Source: Paraburkholderia graminis C4D1M (lineage in GTDB: Bacteria > Pseudomonadota > Gammaproteobacteria > Burkholderiales > Burkholderiaceae). Taken from it: a DNA stretch of 64,000 bases. A program made the position numbers and the translations under genes. Shown in pieces: positions 1 through 8,034 of the stretch. Every line of letters starts with the position of its first letter. Position 1 is the first letter of the stretch. The stretch spans positions 62,001-126,000 of the forward strand of contig NZ_ABLD01000010.1 in the NCBI RefSeq assembly GCF_000172415.1. Direction: 5' to 3'. A model generated the notes under the pieces. It did not search any database. It was not told the origin of the DNA and saw only the letters and a program-made list of their open reading frames with translations.

Positions 1-66
1 GAGCAGGACGATGCCAGCGTGAATGCGCCTAAGCATGTGGCTTCGAATGCGGAGCTGGGTGCGTGA
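1..66 (+). CDS. C-terminal end of an unidentified protein (partial)
   Basis: The first 21 codons of the window read open in frame 1 and end at TGA (64-66). The visible tail is polar and alanine-rich with no motif. It is followed after about 45 bases by a terminator-like hairpin, as expected for a real gene end. The gene continues outside the window and I do not recognise it; the frame could also be open by chance. Confidence 0.35.
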   Translation, partial: EQDDASVNAPKHVASNAELGA

Positions 67-109
67 GGGGTTGACGGCTTAAGTAGCTCTCGGCGAAAGC
101 TGAGGGCAG

Positions 110-139
110 AAAAAAGGACACTTGCGAGTGTCCTTTTTT
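110..139. terminator. Bidirectional intrinsic terminator
   Basis: A perfect 13-bp stem (110-122 with 127-139) closes a TGCG loop. One end is a run of six A and the other a run of six T, so it can terminate in both directions. It sits between the plus-strand gene end at 66 and the end of the minus-strand aminotransferase at 239, so it probably ends both transcripts. Confidence 0.85.
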
Positions 140-238
140 GCGTTTGGAGGGCTGGTTGTGGGGTTGGCGGTTAGATGGCTGCTGCCACTGGCCTCGCAAC
201 TACGCGACCGACGCGCCTACATCAGCCGCCACACCTCG

Positions 239-1435
239 CTACTTTCGCCCAAAAAGCCCCGCAAGGCGCTCGACCGCTTCCTCGAGCTTCGGATACGCGG
301 TCGCATACGACAGCCGGATATATTGCTTCGGCGCATGCGTGCCGAAGTCCATCCCCGGCACCAGCACGACGCCTGCGTCGTGCAGCATCGCCTTGGTGAG
401 CGCCGAACTGTCGCCGGCGGCAGGGTGATTGACGGTCCCGCAGTCGGCGTACACGTAGAACGCGCCGTCGGGCATGACCGGCACCGTGAAGCCGAGCGAT
501 TGCAAGGCCGGCGCGATGAAATCGCGGCGTCGCTTGAACTCCAGACGGCGCGCTTCGTAAGTCGCGATGGTTTGCGGTTCGAAGCACGCGAGCGCCGCGT
601 GCTGCGCCAACGCCGACGCGCAGATGAAAAGGTTCTGCGCCAACTTCTCGAACGCGCTCACCATGCCCGGCGGGACCACGAGCCAGCCGAGGCGCCAGCC
701 TGTCATGTTGAAGTACTTGGAGAAGCTGTTGACGGTGATCACATCCTCGCCGTATGACAGCGCGGAGATTGGCTTCGCGTCGTAGCTCAAGCCCTGGTAG
801 ATTTCGTCGACGATCGTGAAGCCGCCGCGCGTGCGCACCGCCTTGACAATGCGCTCGAGTTCGGCCGGTTCGATCGAAGTGCCGGTCGGATTGGACGGCG
901 ACGCGAGCAGCACGCCGCGCGTGCGCTCGTTCCACAGCCGTTCGACGTCGGCGGCGGTCAACTGGAAGCGTTCGGCAGGGCCGCTCGGCACCATCACCGG
1001 CTTGCCTTCGGCGGCGATCACGAAATGGCGGTTGCACGGGTAGCAGGGGTCGGGCATCAGCACTTCGTCGTCGCGATCGACCAGGGCCGCGCACGCCAGC
1101 AGCAACGCCGCCGACGCGCCCGCGGTCACCACGATTCGCGCAGGATCGACGTTGACGCCGTAGACCTCCGCGTAGTGGGCCGAAATCGCTTCACGCAGTG
1201 TGTGCAGGCCGAGCGCGCTGGTGTATTGCGTGACGCCGCGGCGCAGCGCGTTCGCGGCTGCCTCGATGACCGGTTCCGGCGCGGTGAAGTCCGGTTCGCC
1301 GATCCCCATGTGAATGATGTCGCGCCCCTCGCGCTCGAGAAGCGCGGCCTCTTTGGCCAGCTCCATCACGTAGAAAGGCTGAATGGAGTCGACGCGTGCG
1401 GCGAGCCGCATAAGAGGTTCGGTCACGGAGTTCAT
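239..1435 (-). CDS. Pyridoxal phosphate-dependent aminotransferase (class I/II)
   Basis: A 398-residue fold-type I aminotransferase, close to the usual 390-400 residues of the aspartate/tyrosine aminotransferase group. Visible signatures are the N-terminal GIGEPDF segment, the SPSNPTGT motif, the DEIYQGL segment that contacts the cofactor, and the SFSKYFNMTGWRLGW segment holding the PLP-binding lysine. The amino-donor specificity cannot be read from the sequence. It lies at the 3' end of the minus-strand riboflavin/nusB group, 152 bases after nusB, and may be co-transcribed. The start was chosen because the next stretch upstream is non-coding and the protein begins at the usual family position. 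Confidence 0.93.
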   Translation of the reverse strand: MNSVTEPLMRLAARVDSIQPFYVMELAKEAALLEREGRDIIHMGIGEPDFTAPEPVIEAAANALRRGVTQYTSALGLHTLREAISAHYAEVYGVNVDPARIVVTAGASAALLLACAALVDRDDEVLMPDPCYPCNRHFVIAAEGKPVMVPSGPAERFQLTAADVERLWNERTRGVLLASPSNPTGTSIEPAELERIVKAVRTRGGFTIVDEIYQGLSYDAKPISALSYGEDVITVNSFSKYFNMTGWRLGWLVVPPGMVSAFEKLAQNLFICASALAQHAALACFEPQTIATYEARRLEFKRRRDFIAPALQSLGFTVPVMPDGAFYVYADCGTVNHPAAGDSSALTKAMLHDAGVVLVPGMDFGTHAPKQYIRLSYATAYPKLEEAVERLAGLFGRK

Positions 1436-1587
1436 TCGATTAAATCCAGTTCAAAAGCAGAAACCGGACGGCGCCTTGCGCGTTGACACATGCGCACGGC
1501 GGCGTCCTTACAGCGATTCGTTCCAATCCGGCCGATGCGCGGCTGCGGCAGCGGCGTTGCGCACCTGAGCCCGCCGCACTCTGACGC

Positions 1588-2022
1588 CTAGCGCTTGCGA
1601 GCCGCTTCGATCTCCGCCGCGCGCAGCTTGGCAGCCAGCTTGTCCAGCACGCCGTTCACGTACTTGTAGCCGTCCACGCCGCCAAACGTCTTGGCGAGCT
1701 CGACGGCTTCGTTGATCACCACGCGATAAGGAATGTCGACGTGATTCTTCAGCTCGAATGCGGCGACCAGCAGCACCGCGCGTTCGACCGGCGACAACTG
1801 CTCGATCGGACGGTCGAGACACGGAGCGATGTCGGCCGACAGCGCCTCCGAATCGCGGATCACGCCATGCAGAATCGCGTCCAGATGCTCATGATCCGCT
1901 TTGTCGAAGCCCTGCGCGCCGCGCAGTTGCGCGTCGATCTCACCGCCGGGCGAACCCGACAGCAGCCACTGATAAAGCCCCTGCGTGGCCAGTTCGCGGG
2001 AGCGTCGGCGTGCGCTCTTCAT
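1588..2022 (-). CDS. nusB: Transcription antitermination factor NusB
   Basis: NusB binds boxA RNA together with NusE (S10) and takes part in antitermination of rRNA operons in the cytoplasm. The protein has 144 residues, typical of the family, begins with the basic SARRRSRELATQGLYQW segment, and carries the conserved DRPIEQLSPVERAVL and VINEAVELAKTFGG segments near the middle and C-terminus. Its start overlaps the ribH stop by four bases (ATGA), so it is translationally coupled to ribH, the standard proteobacterial ribH-nusB arrangement. Confidence 0.97.
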   Translation of the reverse strand: MKSARRRSRELATQGLYQWLLSGSPGGEIDAQLRGAQGFDKADHEHLDAILHGVIRDSEALSADIAPCLDRPIEQLSPVERAVLLVAAFELKNHVDIPYRVVINEAVELAKTFGGVDGYKYVNGVLDKLAAKLRAAEIEAARKR

Positions 2023-2525
2023 GCCTCTTCCTCTTCTTCGTCTTCTTCTTCGTCGTCGCCGCCCAACTGTTCGAGCGCGACCGCCAGATTCGCCATTTCG
2101 ACGGCGACGCGCGCCGCGTCACGGCCCTTTTCGGTCATGCGGGCGACCGCCTGTTCGTCGTTTTCCGTGGTCAGCACGGCGTTGGCGACAGGGATGCCGA
2201 AGTCGAGGCCGATGCGCGTGATGCCCGCGCCGCTTTCGTTCGACACCAGTTCGAAGTGATACGTCTCGCCGCGAATGACCGCGCCGAGCGCGATCAGCGC
2301 GTCGAACTGCGCGCTCTCGGCGAGCTTCTGAAGCGCGAGCGGGATTTCGAGCGCGCCCGGCACCGTGACGAGCAGCACGTCTTCGCCCGTCACGCCGAGG
2401 CGCTCCAGTTCCTCGATGCACGAGTCCGCGAGGCCGTTGCAGACCGGTTCGTTAAAACGCGCCTGGACGATGCCGATGCGCAGTCCGTCGCCGTCGAGGT
2501 TCGGTTGGTATTGTCCGATTTCCAT
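2019..2525 (-). CDS. ribH: 6,7-dimethyl-8-ribityllumazine synthase
   Basis: Catalyses the penultimate step of riboflavin synthesis, condensing 5-amino-6-ribitylaminouracil with dihydroxybutanone phosphate. The 168-residue protein shows the family segments RIGIVQARFNE, VPGALEIPLAL, LGAVIRGETYHFE and the late IPVANAVLTTENDEQA segment. The last roughly 14 residues are unusual: an almost pure Glu/Asp tail encoded by repeated GAA/GAC/GAG codons just before the overlap with nusB. Such a tail is outside the catalytic fold. The gene lies 48 bases after ribB in the same orientation. Confidence 0.96.
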   Translation of the reverse strand: MEIGQYQPNLDGDGLRIGIVQARFNEPVCNGLADSCIEELERLGVTGEDVLLVTVPGALEIPLALQKLAESAQFDALIALGAVIRGETYHFELVSNESGAGITRIGLDFGIPVANAVLTTENDEQAVARMTEKGRDAARVAVEMANLAVALEQLGGDDEEEDEEEEEA

Positions 2526-2573
2526 GTGAATTCCGTAGTGTTTGAGTGGGCGCGAGGCGCGTGAATGGCCGGA

Positions 2574-3710
2574 TCAGCCTTGTTGCGGAGTCTCTGCGAT
2601 ACCGCCGGGCATGGGTACGAAACCGGTGACTTCGAGACCGTACCCCGACATGCTGCCCAGCTTGCGCGGGTTCGACAGCACCTGCATCTTGCCGACGCCG
2701 AGCTCGCGCAAAATCTGCGCGCCGATGCCGTATGTCTTGAAGTCGACTGGCCGCCGTTTGAGCGCGTCTGCTTTTTCCTTCGAATCGAACGCCTTGAACA
2801 CGTCGATCAAATGCTCTTTCGAGTCGCCGCAATTGAGCAGCACGATCACGCCGAGTTCGCGCGAGGCGATCTCTTTCATGGCTGCGTCGAGTGTCCAGGA
2901 ATGCGTGGATTCGCCGACTTCGAGCAGATCGAGCACCGAAAGCGGCTCATGCACGCGCACGGGCGTGTTCTGCTCGGGCGTCGGCGTGCCGCGCACGAGC
3001 GCGATGTGCGGCTGGCCGCTCGGCTGGTCCAGATACATGACCGCGCGAAACGCGCCGTGCGCCGTCTGCATGGTGCGCTCGCAAATGCGCTCGACGATCG
3101 ACTCCGTGCGGCTGCGATAGTGAATCAGATCCGCGATCGTGCCGACTTTCAGGTTGTGCTGTTTTGCGAACTCCATCAGGTCGGGCAGGCGCGCCATTGT
3201 GCCGTCGTCGTTAATGACTTCGCAGATCACGGCGGCCGGCGTGAGACCGGCCAGCGCGGTCAGGTCGCAGCCAGCTTCCGTGTGGCCCGCGCGCACCAGC
3301 ACGCCGCCCGGCTGGGCCATGATCGGGAACACGTGGCCCGGCTGCACGATGTGCTCGGCCTTCGCGTCCGGCGCGACGGCCGCGGCGATGGTGCGGGCGC
3401 GGTCGGCGGCCGAAATGCCGGTCGTCACGCCTTCCGCCGCCTCGATGCTCACGGTGAACGCGGTGCCGTACTGCGTGCCGTTGCGATACGTCATGAGCGG
3501 CAGATTGAGCGACTTGCAGCGTTCCTGCGTGAGCGTCAGACAGATCAGGCCGCGGCCGTAGCGGGCCATGAAATTGATCGCTTCCGGCGTGACGAATTCA
3601 GCGGCGAGCACGAGGTCGCCCTCGTTTTCGCGATCTTCTTCGTCGACGAGGATCACCATACGGCCGGCTTTGAGTTCGGCGATGATCTCTGGAGTGGAGG
3701 CGAGCGTCAT
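2574..3710 (-). CDS. ribB: 3,4-dihydroxy-2-butanone-4-phosphate synthase with degenerate GTP cyclohydrolase II domain
   Basis: A 378-residue RibBA-type two-domain protein. The N-terminal domain (about 1-205) carries the RibB signatures DEEDRENEGDL, the RYGRGLICL segment and HTEAGCDLT, and should convert ribulose 5-phosphate to dihydroxybutanone phosphate plus formate. The C-terminal domain resembles GTP cyclohydrolase II at its end (TYGIGAQILRELGV, SNPRKLGSMSGYGLEV), but where active RibA has the zinc-binding cysteine cluster (usually VRVHSECLTGD...RCDCG) this protein reads VRVHEPLSVLDLLEVGEST with no cysteine. The RibA activity is therefore probably lost, as in known RibBX proteins, and a separate RibA should exist elsewhere. 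Between ribE and this gene lies a ccdAB pair. Confidence 0.93.
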   Translation of the reverse strand: MTLASTPEIIAELKAGRMVILVDEEDRENEGDLVLAAEFVTPEAINFMARYGRGLICLTLTQERCKSLNLPLMTYRNGTQYGTAFTVSIEAAEGVTTGISAADRARTIAAAVAPDAKAEHIVQPGHVFPIMAQPGGVLVRAGHTEAGCDLTALAGLTPAAVICEVINDDGTMARLPDLMEFAKQHNLKVGTIADLIHYRSRTESIVERICERTMQTAHGAFRAVMYLDQPSGQPHIALVRGTPTPEQNTPVRVHEPLSVLDLLEVGESTHSWTLDAAMKEIASRELGVIVLLNCGDSKEHLIDVFKAFDSKEKADALKRRPVDFKTYGIGAQILRELGVGKMQVLSNPRKLGSMSGYGLEVTGFVPMPGGIAETPQQG

Positions 3711-3900
3711 GGTGGCGAGTTTTTCGGGAAAGCGCGTATTTTACGCCACGCGCGGTCCCAAGTCGCCTCCGCCGGATGGCATAGGCCGTTTGGCCGACTG
3801 GCGATGCGGCGTCGACAGTTGTTATGCTCGGCGAAACGATGGAAGACCGTCCTGGGGACCCTCTTTAGCGAGGCATACGTAGGTGCCAACGCTGAAAGGT

Positions 3901-4215
3901 TCACCATCCGCCAAATAATCGGTCTAGCGCCGACATGATTTCGTCTTGCCGATGTACGAGCGAGCTAACTGGCTTGGTCAGCGCGCTCCGTGGGACTGCA
4001 GCGAGTGTCGGCGTATCGAGCATGCACTCAATACCCTCGATGATGAACACGGGGATCAGATCCGGCGGAAGCGGTACCGGGGCAATCCGGTCCAAGCGGC
4101 GTAGCGGGACGACCACGCGGGTCGCCAATCCAGACAGATGATTTCCCTGGACCTCGACGACATATGGCGTACCCAAGTGTCCACTCGGGTTTGAGAAGAC
4201 GTCGAAGCGGGCCAT
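3901..4215 (-). CDS. ccdB: CcdB-type toxin (DNA gyrase poison family)
   Basis: A 104-residue protein of CcdB length and layout: the N-terminal ARFDVFSNPSG strand, PYVVEVQGNHL, the central RVVVPL strand, a VSSLVHRQDEIMSALDRL helix matching the C-terminal helix of F-plasmid CcdB, and a short aromatic tail. F-plasmid CcdB poisons GyrA through a terminal Trp-Gly-Ile; here the tail is Phe-Gly-Gly-Trp, so the key tryptophan is displaced and activity against gyrase is uncertain. Its ATG shares one base with the ccdA stop codon, the normal antitoxin-first arrangement. It interrupts the riboflavin gene order. Confidence 0.9.
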   Translation of the reverse strand: MARFDVFSNPSGHLGTPYVVEVQGNHLSGLATRVVVPLRRLDRIAPVPLPPDLIPVFIIEGIECMLDTPTLAAVPRSALTKPVSSLVHRQDEIMSALDRLFGGW

Positions 4216-4460
4216 CAGAACGTCCGGTACTGCGCAAGCGGGAGGCCGTCGCGCTCGACCATGTCGTTATAAGCCTGAATAAAGTCCGCAAATTTGATCG
4301 CCCACTGGCGGTCCTTTTCGGCCTGTACCGCCTGCCGGATGGCTCGCTCGCATGTCTGCGAAAAGTTGATGCCCAGTTCCTTGGCGTCCTTGTAGACGTC
4401 CTCGGGGAGGCTGATGTTGGTGGCTCGGCGCGGGCTGGTGTCCGTTGTCATGTGTCGCAT
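4215..4460 (-). CDS. ccdA: CcdA-type antitoxin
   Basis: An antitoxin of about 81 residues with a ribbon-helix-helix N-terminal half (RRATNISLPEDVYKDAKELG at residues ~11-30) and a charged helical C-terminal half ending in DGLPLAQYRTF, the part that normally wraps the toxin. Several in-frame ATGs lie upstream. The one at 4460 was chosen because a purine-rich Shine-Dalgarno (GAGAGGGA) sits about 6 bases before it and the protein then has CcdA length. It is expected to repress its own promoter together with CcdB. Confidence 0.88.
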   Translation of the reverse strand: MRHMTTDTSPRRATNISLPEDVYKDAKELGINFSQTCERAIRQAVQAEKDRQWAIKFADFIQAYNDMVERDGLPLAQYRTF

Positions 4461-4491
4461 GTCGGTCCCTCTCATGTGGGAGTTTATGCGC

Positions 4492-4513
4492 ATTGTAGCC
4501 CACACGAACGTGT
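4492..4513 (-). promoter_or_regulatory. Candidate ccdAB promoter and operator
   Basis: Reading the minus strand, a TACAAT box (4497-4492) lies 31 bases before the ccdA start, and immediately upstream is an inverted repeat ACACG-AA-CGTGT (4502-4513). A ribbon-helix-helix antitoxin binding a short palindrome next to the -10 box would be normal autoregulation. No convincing -35 box is seen; the assignment is inference. Confidence 0.35.
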
Positions 4514-4738
4514 TGTGCTCCCGGTGCTCATGCCGACTTGGCCAAGGTCCGCCGCGTAGCAACCAGCAGCCCTTCTTTCATCGCGACTTTGCACTGCACC
4601 AAAGTTAGTGGCCGAGCGGGTGAACAAAGGCTGGCGACGAACTTTTGAGCCTCGTGGGGCTAGAAAGCCGTATGGCTGCGCGAAGCCAACGTCGTGCTCG
4701 CCGGCCGTGCTCATCGTGATCCATGACGCCACTGCCAC

Positions 4739-5353
4739 TTACTTCGGCGCGTTCAACATCCGCTCCACATACCGCGCAATCAGATCGATTTCCAGATTCA
4801 CCGGCGTACCTTCACGCAGATGCTTGAGCGCGGTGACTTCCACCGTGTGGGGAATGAGATTGATCGAGAACTCGCAGCCATCGTCGCGATCTTTAACCGA
4901 GTTGACGGTCAGGCTCACGCCGTTGACAGTGATAGAACCCTTGTACGCCAGATAGCGGCCGATCTCGCGCGGCGCCAGCACGCGCAGTTCGTGAGACTCG
5001 CCGACCGGCGCGAAGTGGGTGACCGTGCCCAGGCCGTCCACGTGGCCGGAGACGATGTGGCCGCCCAGCCGGTCATGCGCGCGCAGCGCCTTTTCGAGGT
5101 TCACTTCGCCGACTTCGCCGAGACCCGCCGTGCAGTTCAGGCTTTCGCGCGACACGTCCACTTCGAACGAATGGTCGGTTTTCGCGACCACGGTCATGCA
5201 CGCGCCCTGAATGGTGATGCTGTCGCCGAGCTGCACGTCGGCGAGGTCCAGGCCGCCGGCTTCCACGCTCAGACGCACGCCCGCGTCGCCGTTCGTGCCG
5301 AGCGGCTTGACTGACTCGATGCGGCCCACTGCCGCGACGATTCCTGTGAACAT
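4739..5353 (-). CDS. ribE: Riboflavin synthase, alpha chain
   Basis: Dismutates two molecules of 6,7-dimethyl-8-ribityllumazine to riboflavin (the E. coli gene is also called ribC). The 204-residue protein is made of two tandem lumazine-binding barrels: the first begins with the invariant MFTGIV and contains GACMTV, the second begins near residue 98 with GGHIVSGHVDG and contains GSITVNGVSLTVN. Length and ends fit the family. It follows ribD by 15 bases on the minus strand; downstream, ribB is separated from it by the ccdAB insertion. Confidence 0.97.
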   Translation of the reverse strand: MFTGIVAAVGRIESVKPLGTNGDAGVRLSVEAGGLDLADVQLGDSITIQGACMTVVAKTDHSFEVDVSRESLNCTAGLGEVGEVNLEKALRAHDRLGGHIVSGHVDGLGTVTHFAPVGESHELRVLAPREIGRYLAYKGSITVNGVSLTVNSVKDRDDGCEFSINLIPHTVEVTALKHLREGTPVNLEIDLIARYVERMLNAPK

Positions 5354-5368
5354 CGTACTAATCCTCGA

Positions 5369-6526
5369 TCAAAACGAAACGGGTGGGGACGCGGCGTCGG
5401 TGTCGCTTGCCGTGGCGCCGGCGGGCACGAGGCGCGCGAGAATCCGCAGGTCCTCGCCGATCCGCTCGACGTTGTGAAACGCCAGCTTGACGCGGCCTTC
5501 CAGGGTTTCGGGCGCGCCCAGATTGAACATGCTCATGGAGTCGATGCCGAGCAGGCTCGGCGCGAGATACACGAGCAGTTCGTCGACGCAGCCTTCGCGC
5601 AGCAGCGAGCCGTTCAGCTTGTAGCCTGCCTCGACGTGCAGTTCGTTCACCTGGCGCTCGCCAAGCACTTTCAGCAGGCCGGGTAGATCGACCTTGCCGG
5701 CTGCGTTGGCCATCTGGACGATCTCCGCGCCGCGCTCGCGCAGCGCCTCTGCGCGTTCGCGATGCCGTTCATCCAGGTTGCCGCAGAAAATCAGCGTCGG
5801 CGCGCCGGCGAGAATCTGCGCGTGCGGCGACACCTCCAGCTGACTGTCGATCAGCACGCGTTGCGGCTGGCGGGGCGTGTCGACGGCGCGCACCGTCATG
5901 CGCGGATCGTCTTCCCTGACCGTGCCGATGCCCGTCAGAATCGCCGACGCACGCGCACGCCACGCATGGCCGTCGGCACGCGCTGCTTCGCCGGTGATCC
6001 ACTGGCTGACGCCGGAAGGCAAGCCGGTGCGGCCGTCGAGCGAGGCCGCCACTTTCATGCGCACCCACGGCCGGCCGCGCGTCATGCGCGACACGAAGCC
6101 GATGTTCAACTCATGCGCTTCGTTGGCGAGCAGGCCGCAGCGCACCTCGATGCCCGCATCGCGCAAAATCGCGAGGCCGCGTCCCGACACCTGCGGATTC
6201 GGGTCTTCCATCGCGGCGACCACGCGCGCGACCTGCGCTTCGATTAGCGCGTTCGCGCAAGGCGGCGTGCGGCCAAAATGGCTGCACGGCTCGAGCGTGA
6301 CGTAAGCGGTTGCGCCGCGCAGATCGTGACCGCGCGAACGCGCGTCTTTCATCGCGCGGATTTCAGCGTGGTCCTGGCCGGCCGGCTGCGTGAATCCTTC
6401 GCCGATGACTTCGCCGTTCTTGACGATCACGCAACCCACGCGCGGATTCGGGTCGGTCGTGTACATGCCGCGCCTGGCCAGCGCGAGCGCACGTTCCATG
6501 TGGACGAAGTCGGTTTGCGAGAACAT
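5369..6526 (-). CDS. ribD: Bifunctional diaminohydroxyphosphoribosylaminopyrimidine deaminase / 5-amino-6-(5-phosphoribosylamino)uracil reductase
   Basis: Carries out the second and third steps of riboflavin synthesis. The N-terminal deaminase domain (about 1-145) has the zinc ligands and catalytic glutamate in DHAEIRAM (His53) and LEPCSHFGRTPPC (Cys81 and Cys90). The C-terminal reductase domain starts near residue 155 with WVRMKVAASLDGRTG and includes ITGEAARADGHAWRARASA. At 385 residues it is slightly longer than average because of an Ala/Thr-rich tail. It lies 58 bases after hemL and 15 bases before ribE. Confidence 0.97.
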   Translation of the reverse strand: MFSQTDFVHMERALALARRGMYTTDPNPRVGCVIVKNGEVIGEGFTQPAGQDHAEIRAMKDARSRGHDLRGATAYVTLEPCSHFGRTPPCANALIEAQVARVVAAMEDPNPQVSGRGLAILRDAGIEVRCGLLANEAHELNIGFVSRMTRGRPWVRMKVAASLDGRTGLPSGVSQWITGEAARADGHAWRARASAILTGIGTVREDDPRMTVRAVDTPRQPQRVLIDSQLEVSPHAQILAGAPTLIFCGNLDERHRERAEALRERGAEIVQMANAAGKVDLPGLLKVLGERQVNELHVEAGYKLNGSLLREGCVDELLVYLAPSLLGIDSMSMFNLGAPETLEGRVKLAFHNVERIGEDLRILARLVPAGATASDTDAASPPVSF

Positions 6527-6584
6527 CGGTGCCTGGTTGAGTGCGGGTGACGGGGCGGTGGCGTGTGCGGTCAGTACGTTCAGC

Positions 6585-7868
6585 TCAGGCAGTCAGCGAC
6601 GCAAATGCGCCACGCGCTGCTTCGATCGTGGCGTCGACGATAGCGTCGTCGTGAGCAATCGAAACGAAGCCCGCCTCATATGCGGACGGCGCGAAGTAGA
6701 CGCCCGCGTCGAGCATCTTGTGGAAGAACGCGTTAAAGCGCGGCACGTCGCTCTTCGTGACTTCGGCGAAGCTCGTCGGAATGGACTCGGTGAAGTAAAG
6801 CCCGAACATGCCGCCGAGCGAATCCGCCGCGAACGGCACATTGGCTTCGCGCGCGACTTTCGTCAGACCTTGCGCGAGACGGGCAGTGCGCGCGGCGAGC
6901 GTGTCGTAGAAGCCCGGCGCCTGGATCAGTTGCAGCGTTTTCAGGCCCGCGGCCACCGCGATCGGATTGCCCGACAAGGTGCCCGCCTGATAGACGCCGC
7001 CGAGCGGCGCGAGGTGAGCCATGATGTCGCGCCGTCCGCCGAAGGCCGCCGCCGGCATGCCGCCGCCGATCACTTTGCCGAGGCACGTCAGGTCCGGCGT
7101 GATGCCGTAGACCTGTTGCGCACCGCCGAGCGCGACACGAAAGCCGCACATCACTTCGTCGAAAATCAGCACCGAGCCGTACTCTGTGCACAGGCGCCGC
7201 AATGCTTGCAGGAACTCGGGCGTCGCGCGCACGAGGTTCATGTTGCCCGCGACCGGCTCGACGATCACCGACGCGATTTCGTTGCCGAACGCCTTGAACG
7301 CTTCTTCGAGCGCCGCGACGTTGTTGTATTCGAGAACCGTGGTGTGCTTCGCGATGTCCACCGGCACGCCCGCCGACGTCGGATTGCCGAACGTCAAAAG
7401 GCCCGAGCCGGCTTTCACGAGCAGGCTGTCCGCGTGGCCGTGATAGCAGCCTTCGAATTTGACGATGCGGCTGCGATTCGTGAAGCCGCGCGCGAGACGC
7501 AGTGCGCTCATGGTTGCCTCGGTGCCGCTCGACACCATGCGCACCTGTTCGATCGACGGCACGAGCTTGCAGATTTCCTCGGCGATTTCGATTTCCGATT
7601 CGGTGGGCGCGCCGAACGAGAAGCCATTGGCCAGCACGCGCTGCACGGCTTCGAGCACTTCCGGGTGAACATGACCCAGGATCATCGGGCCCCAGGAGCC
7701 GATGTAGTCGATATAACGCTGGCCGTCGGCGTCCCAGAAGTAAGGCCCTTGCGCGCGTTCGATGAAGCGCGGCGTGCCGCCGACGGAGCGGAATGCCCGG
7801 ACCGGCGAATTCACGCCGCCGGGAATGGTGCGTTGCGCGCGCTCGAAAAGGGTTTGATTTTTGGACAT
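6585..7868 (-). CDS. hemL: Glutamate-1-semialdehyde 2,1-aminomutase
   Basis: PLP enzyme of the C5 tetrapyrrole pathway; turns glutamate-1-semialdehyde into 5-aminolevulinate. The 427-residue protein has the family features NSPVRAFRSVGG near the N-terminus, the GSWGPMILGHVHPEV segment, SSGTEATMSALRLARG, DEVMCGFRVALGGAQ, and CLGKVIGGGMPAAAFGG with the PLP lysine near residue 266. It is the first gene of the minus-strand group that continues into ribD, with only 58 bases between them, so read-through into the riboflavin genes is likely. Confidence 0.97.
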   Translation of the reverse strand: MSKNQTLFERAQRTIPGGVNSPVRAFRSVGGTPRFIERAQGPYFWDADGQRYIDYIGSWGPMILGHVHPEVLEAVQRVLANGFSFGAPTESEIEIAEEICKLVPSIEQVRMVSSGTEATMSALRLARGFTNRSRIVKFEGCYHGHADSLLVKAGSGLLTFGNPTSAGVPVDIAKHTTVLEYNNVAALEEAFKAFGNEIASVIVEPVAGNMNLVRATPEFLQALRRLCTEYGSVLIFDEVMCGFRVALGGAQQVYGITPDLTCLGKVIGGGMPAAAFGGRRDIMAHLAPLGGVYQAGTLSGNPIAVAAGLKTLQLIQAPGFYDTLAARTARLAQGLTKVAREANVPFAADSLGGMFGLYFTESIPTSFAEVTKSDVPRFNAFFHKMLDAGVYFAPSAYEAGFVSIAHDDAIVDATIEAARGAFASLTA

Positions 7869-8034
7869 GGCGATGACTGGATTGGGTTGCGCGGCGGCGC
7901 GGTTTGCTTGCGGGCGAGTCGCGCGGCGCCGGAGTAGGTGAGGAAATTGTACCGGAGTCGGTGTCTGAAGGCTTTGGGCGGCTGTGCGGACTTTGCGCGG
8001 CTTTTGCGCGCGGGCGCGGCGTTCAGGCGCACTC

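Noticed and set aside
3711..3900. Possible FMN riboswitch upstream of ribB
   Set aside because: The conserved RFN element segments are not present either here or upstream of ribD.
4563..4738. Possible relic gene between ccdA and ribE
   Set aside because: The frames here (for example one reading ...GFLAPRGSKVRRQPL...) show no start with a ribosome site and no family I can name.
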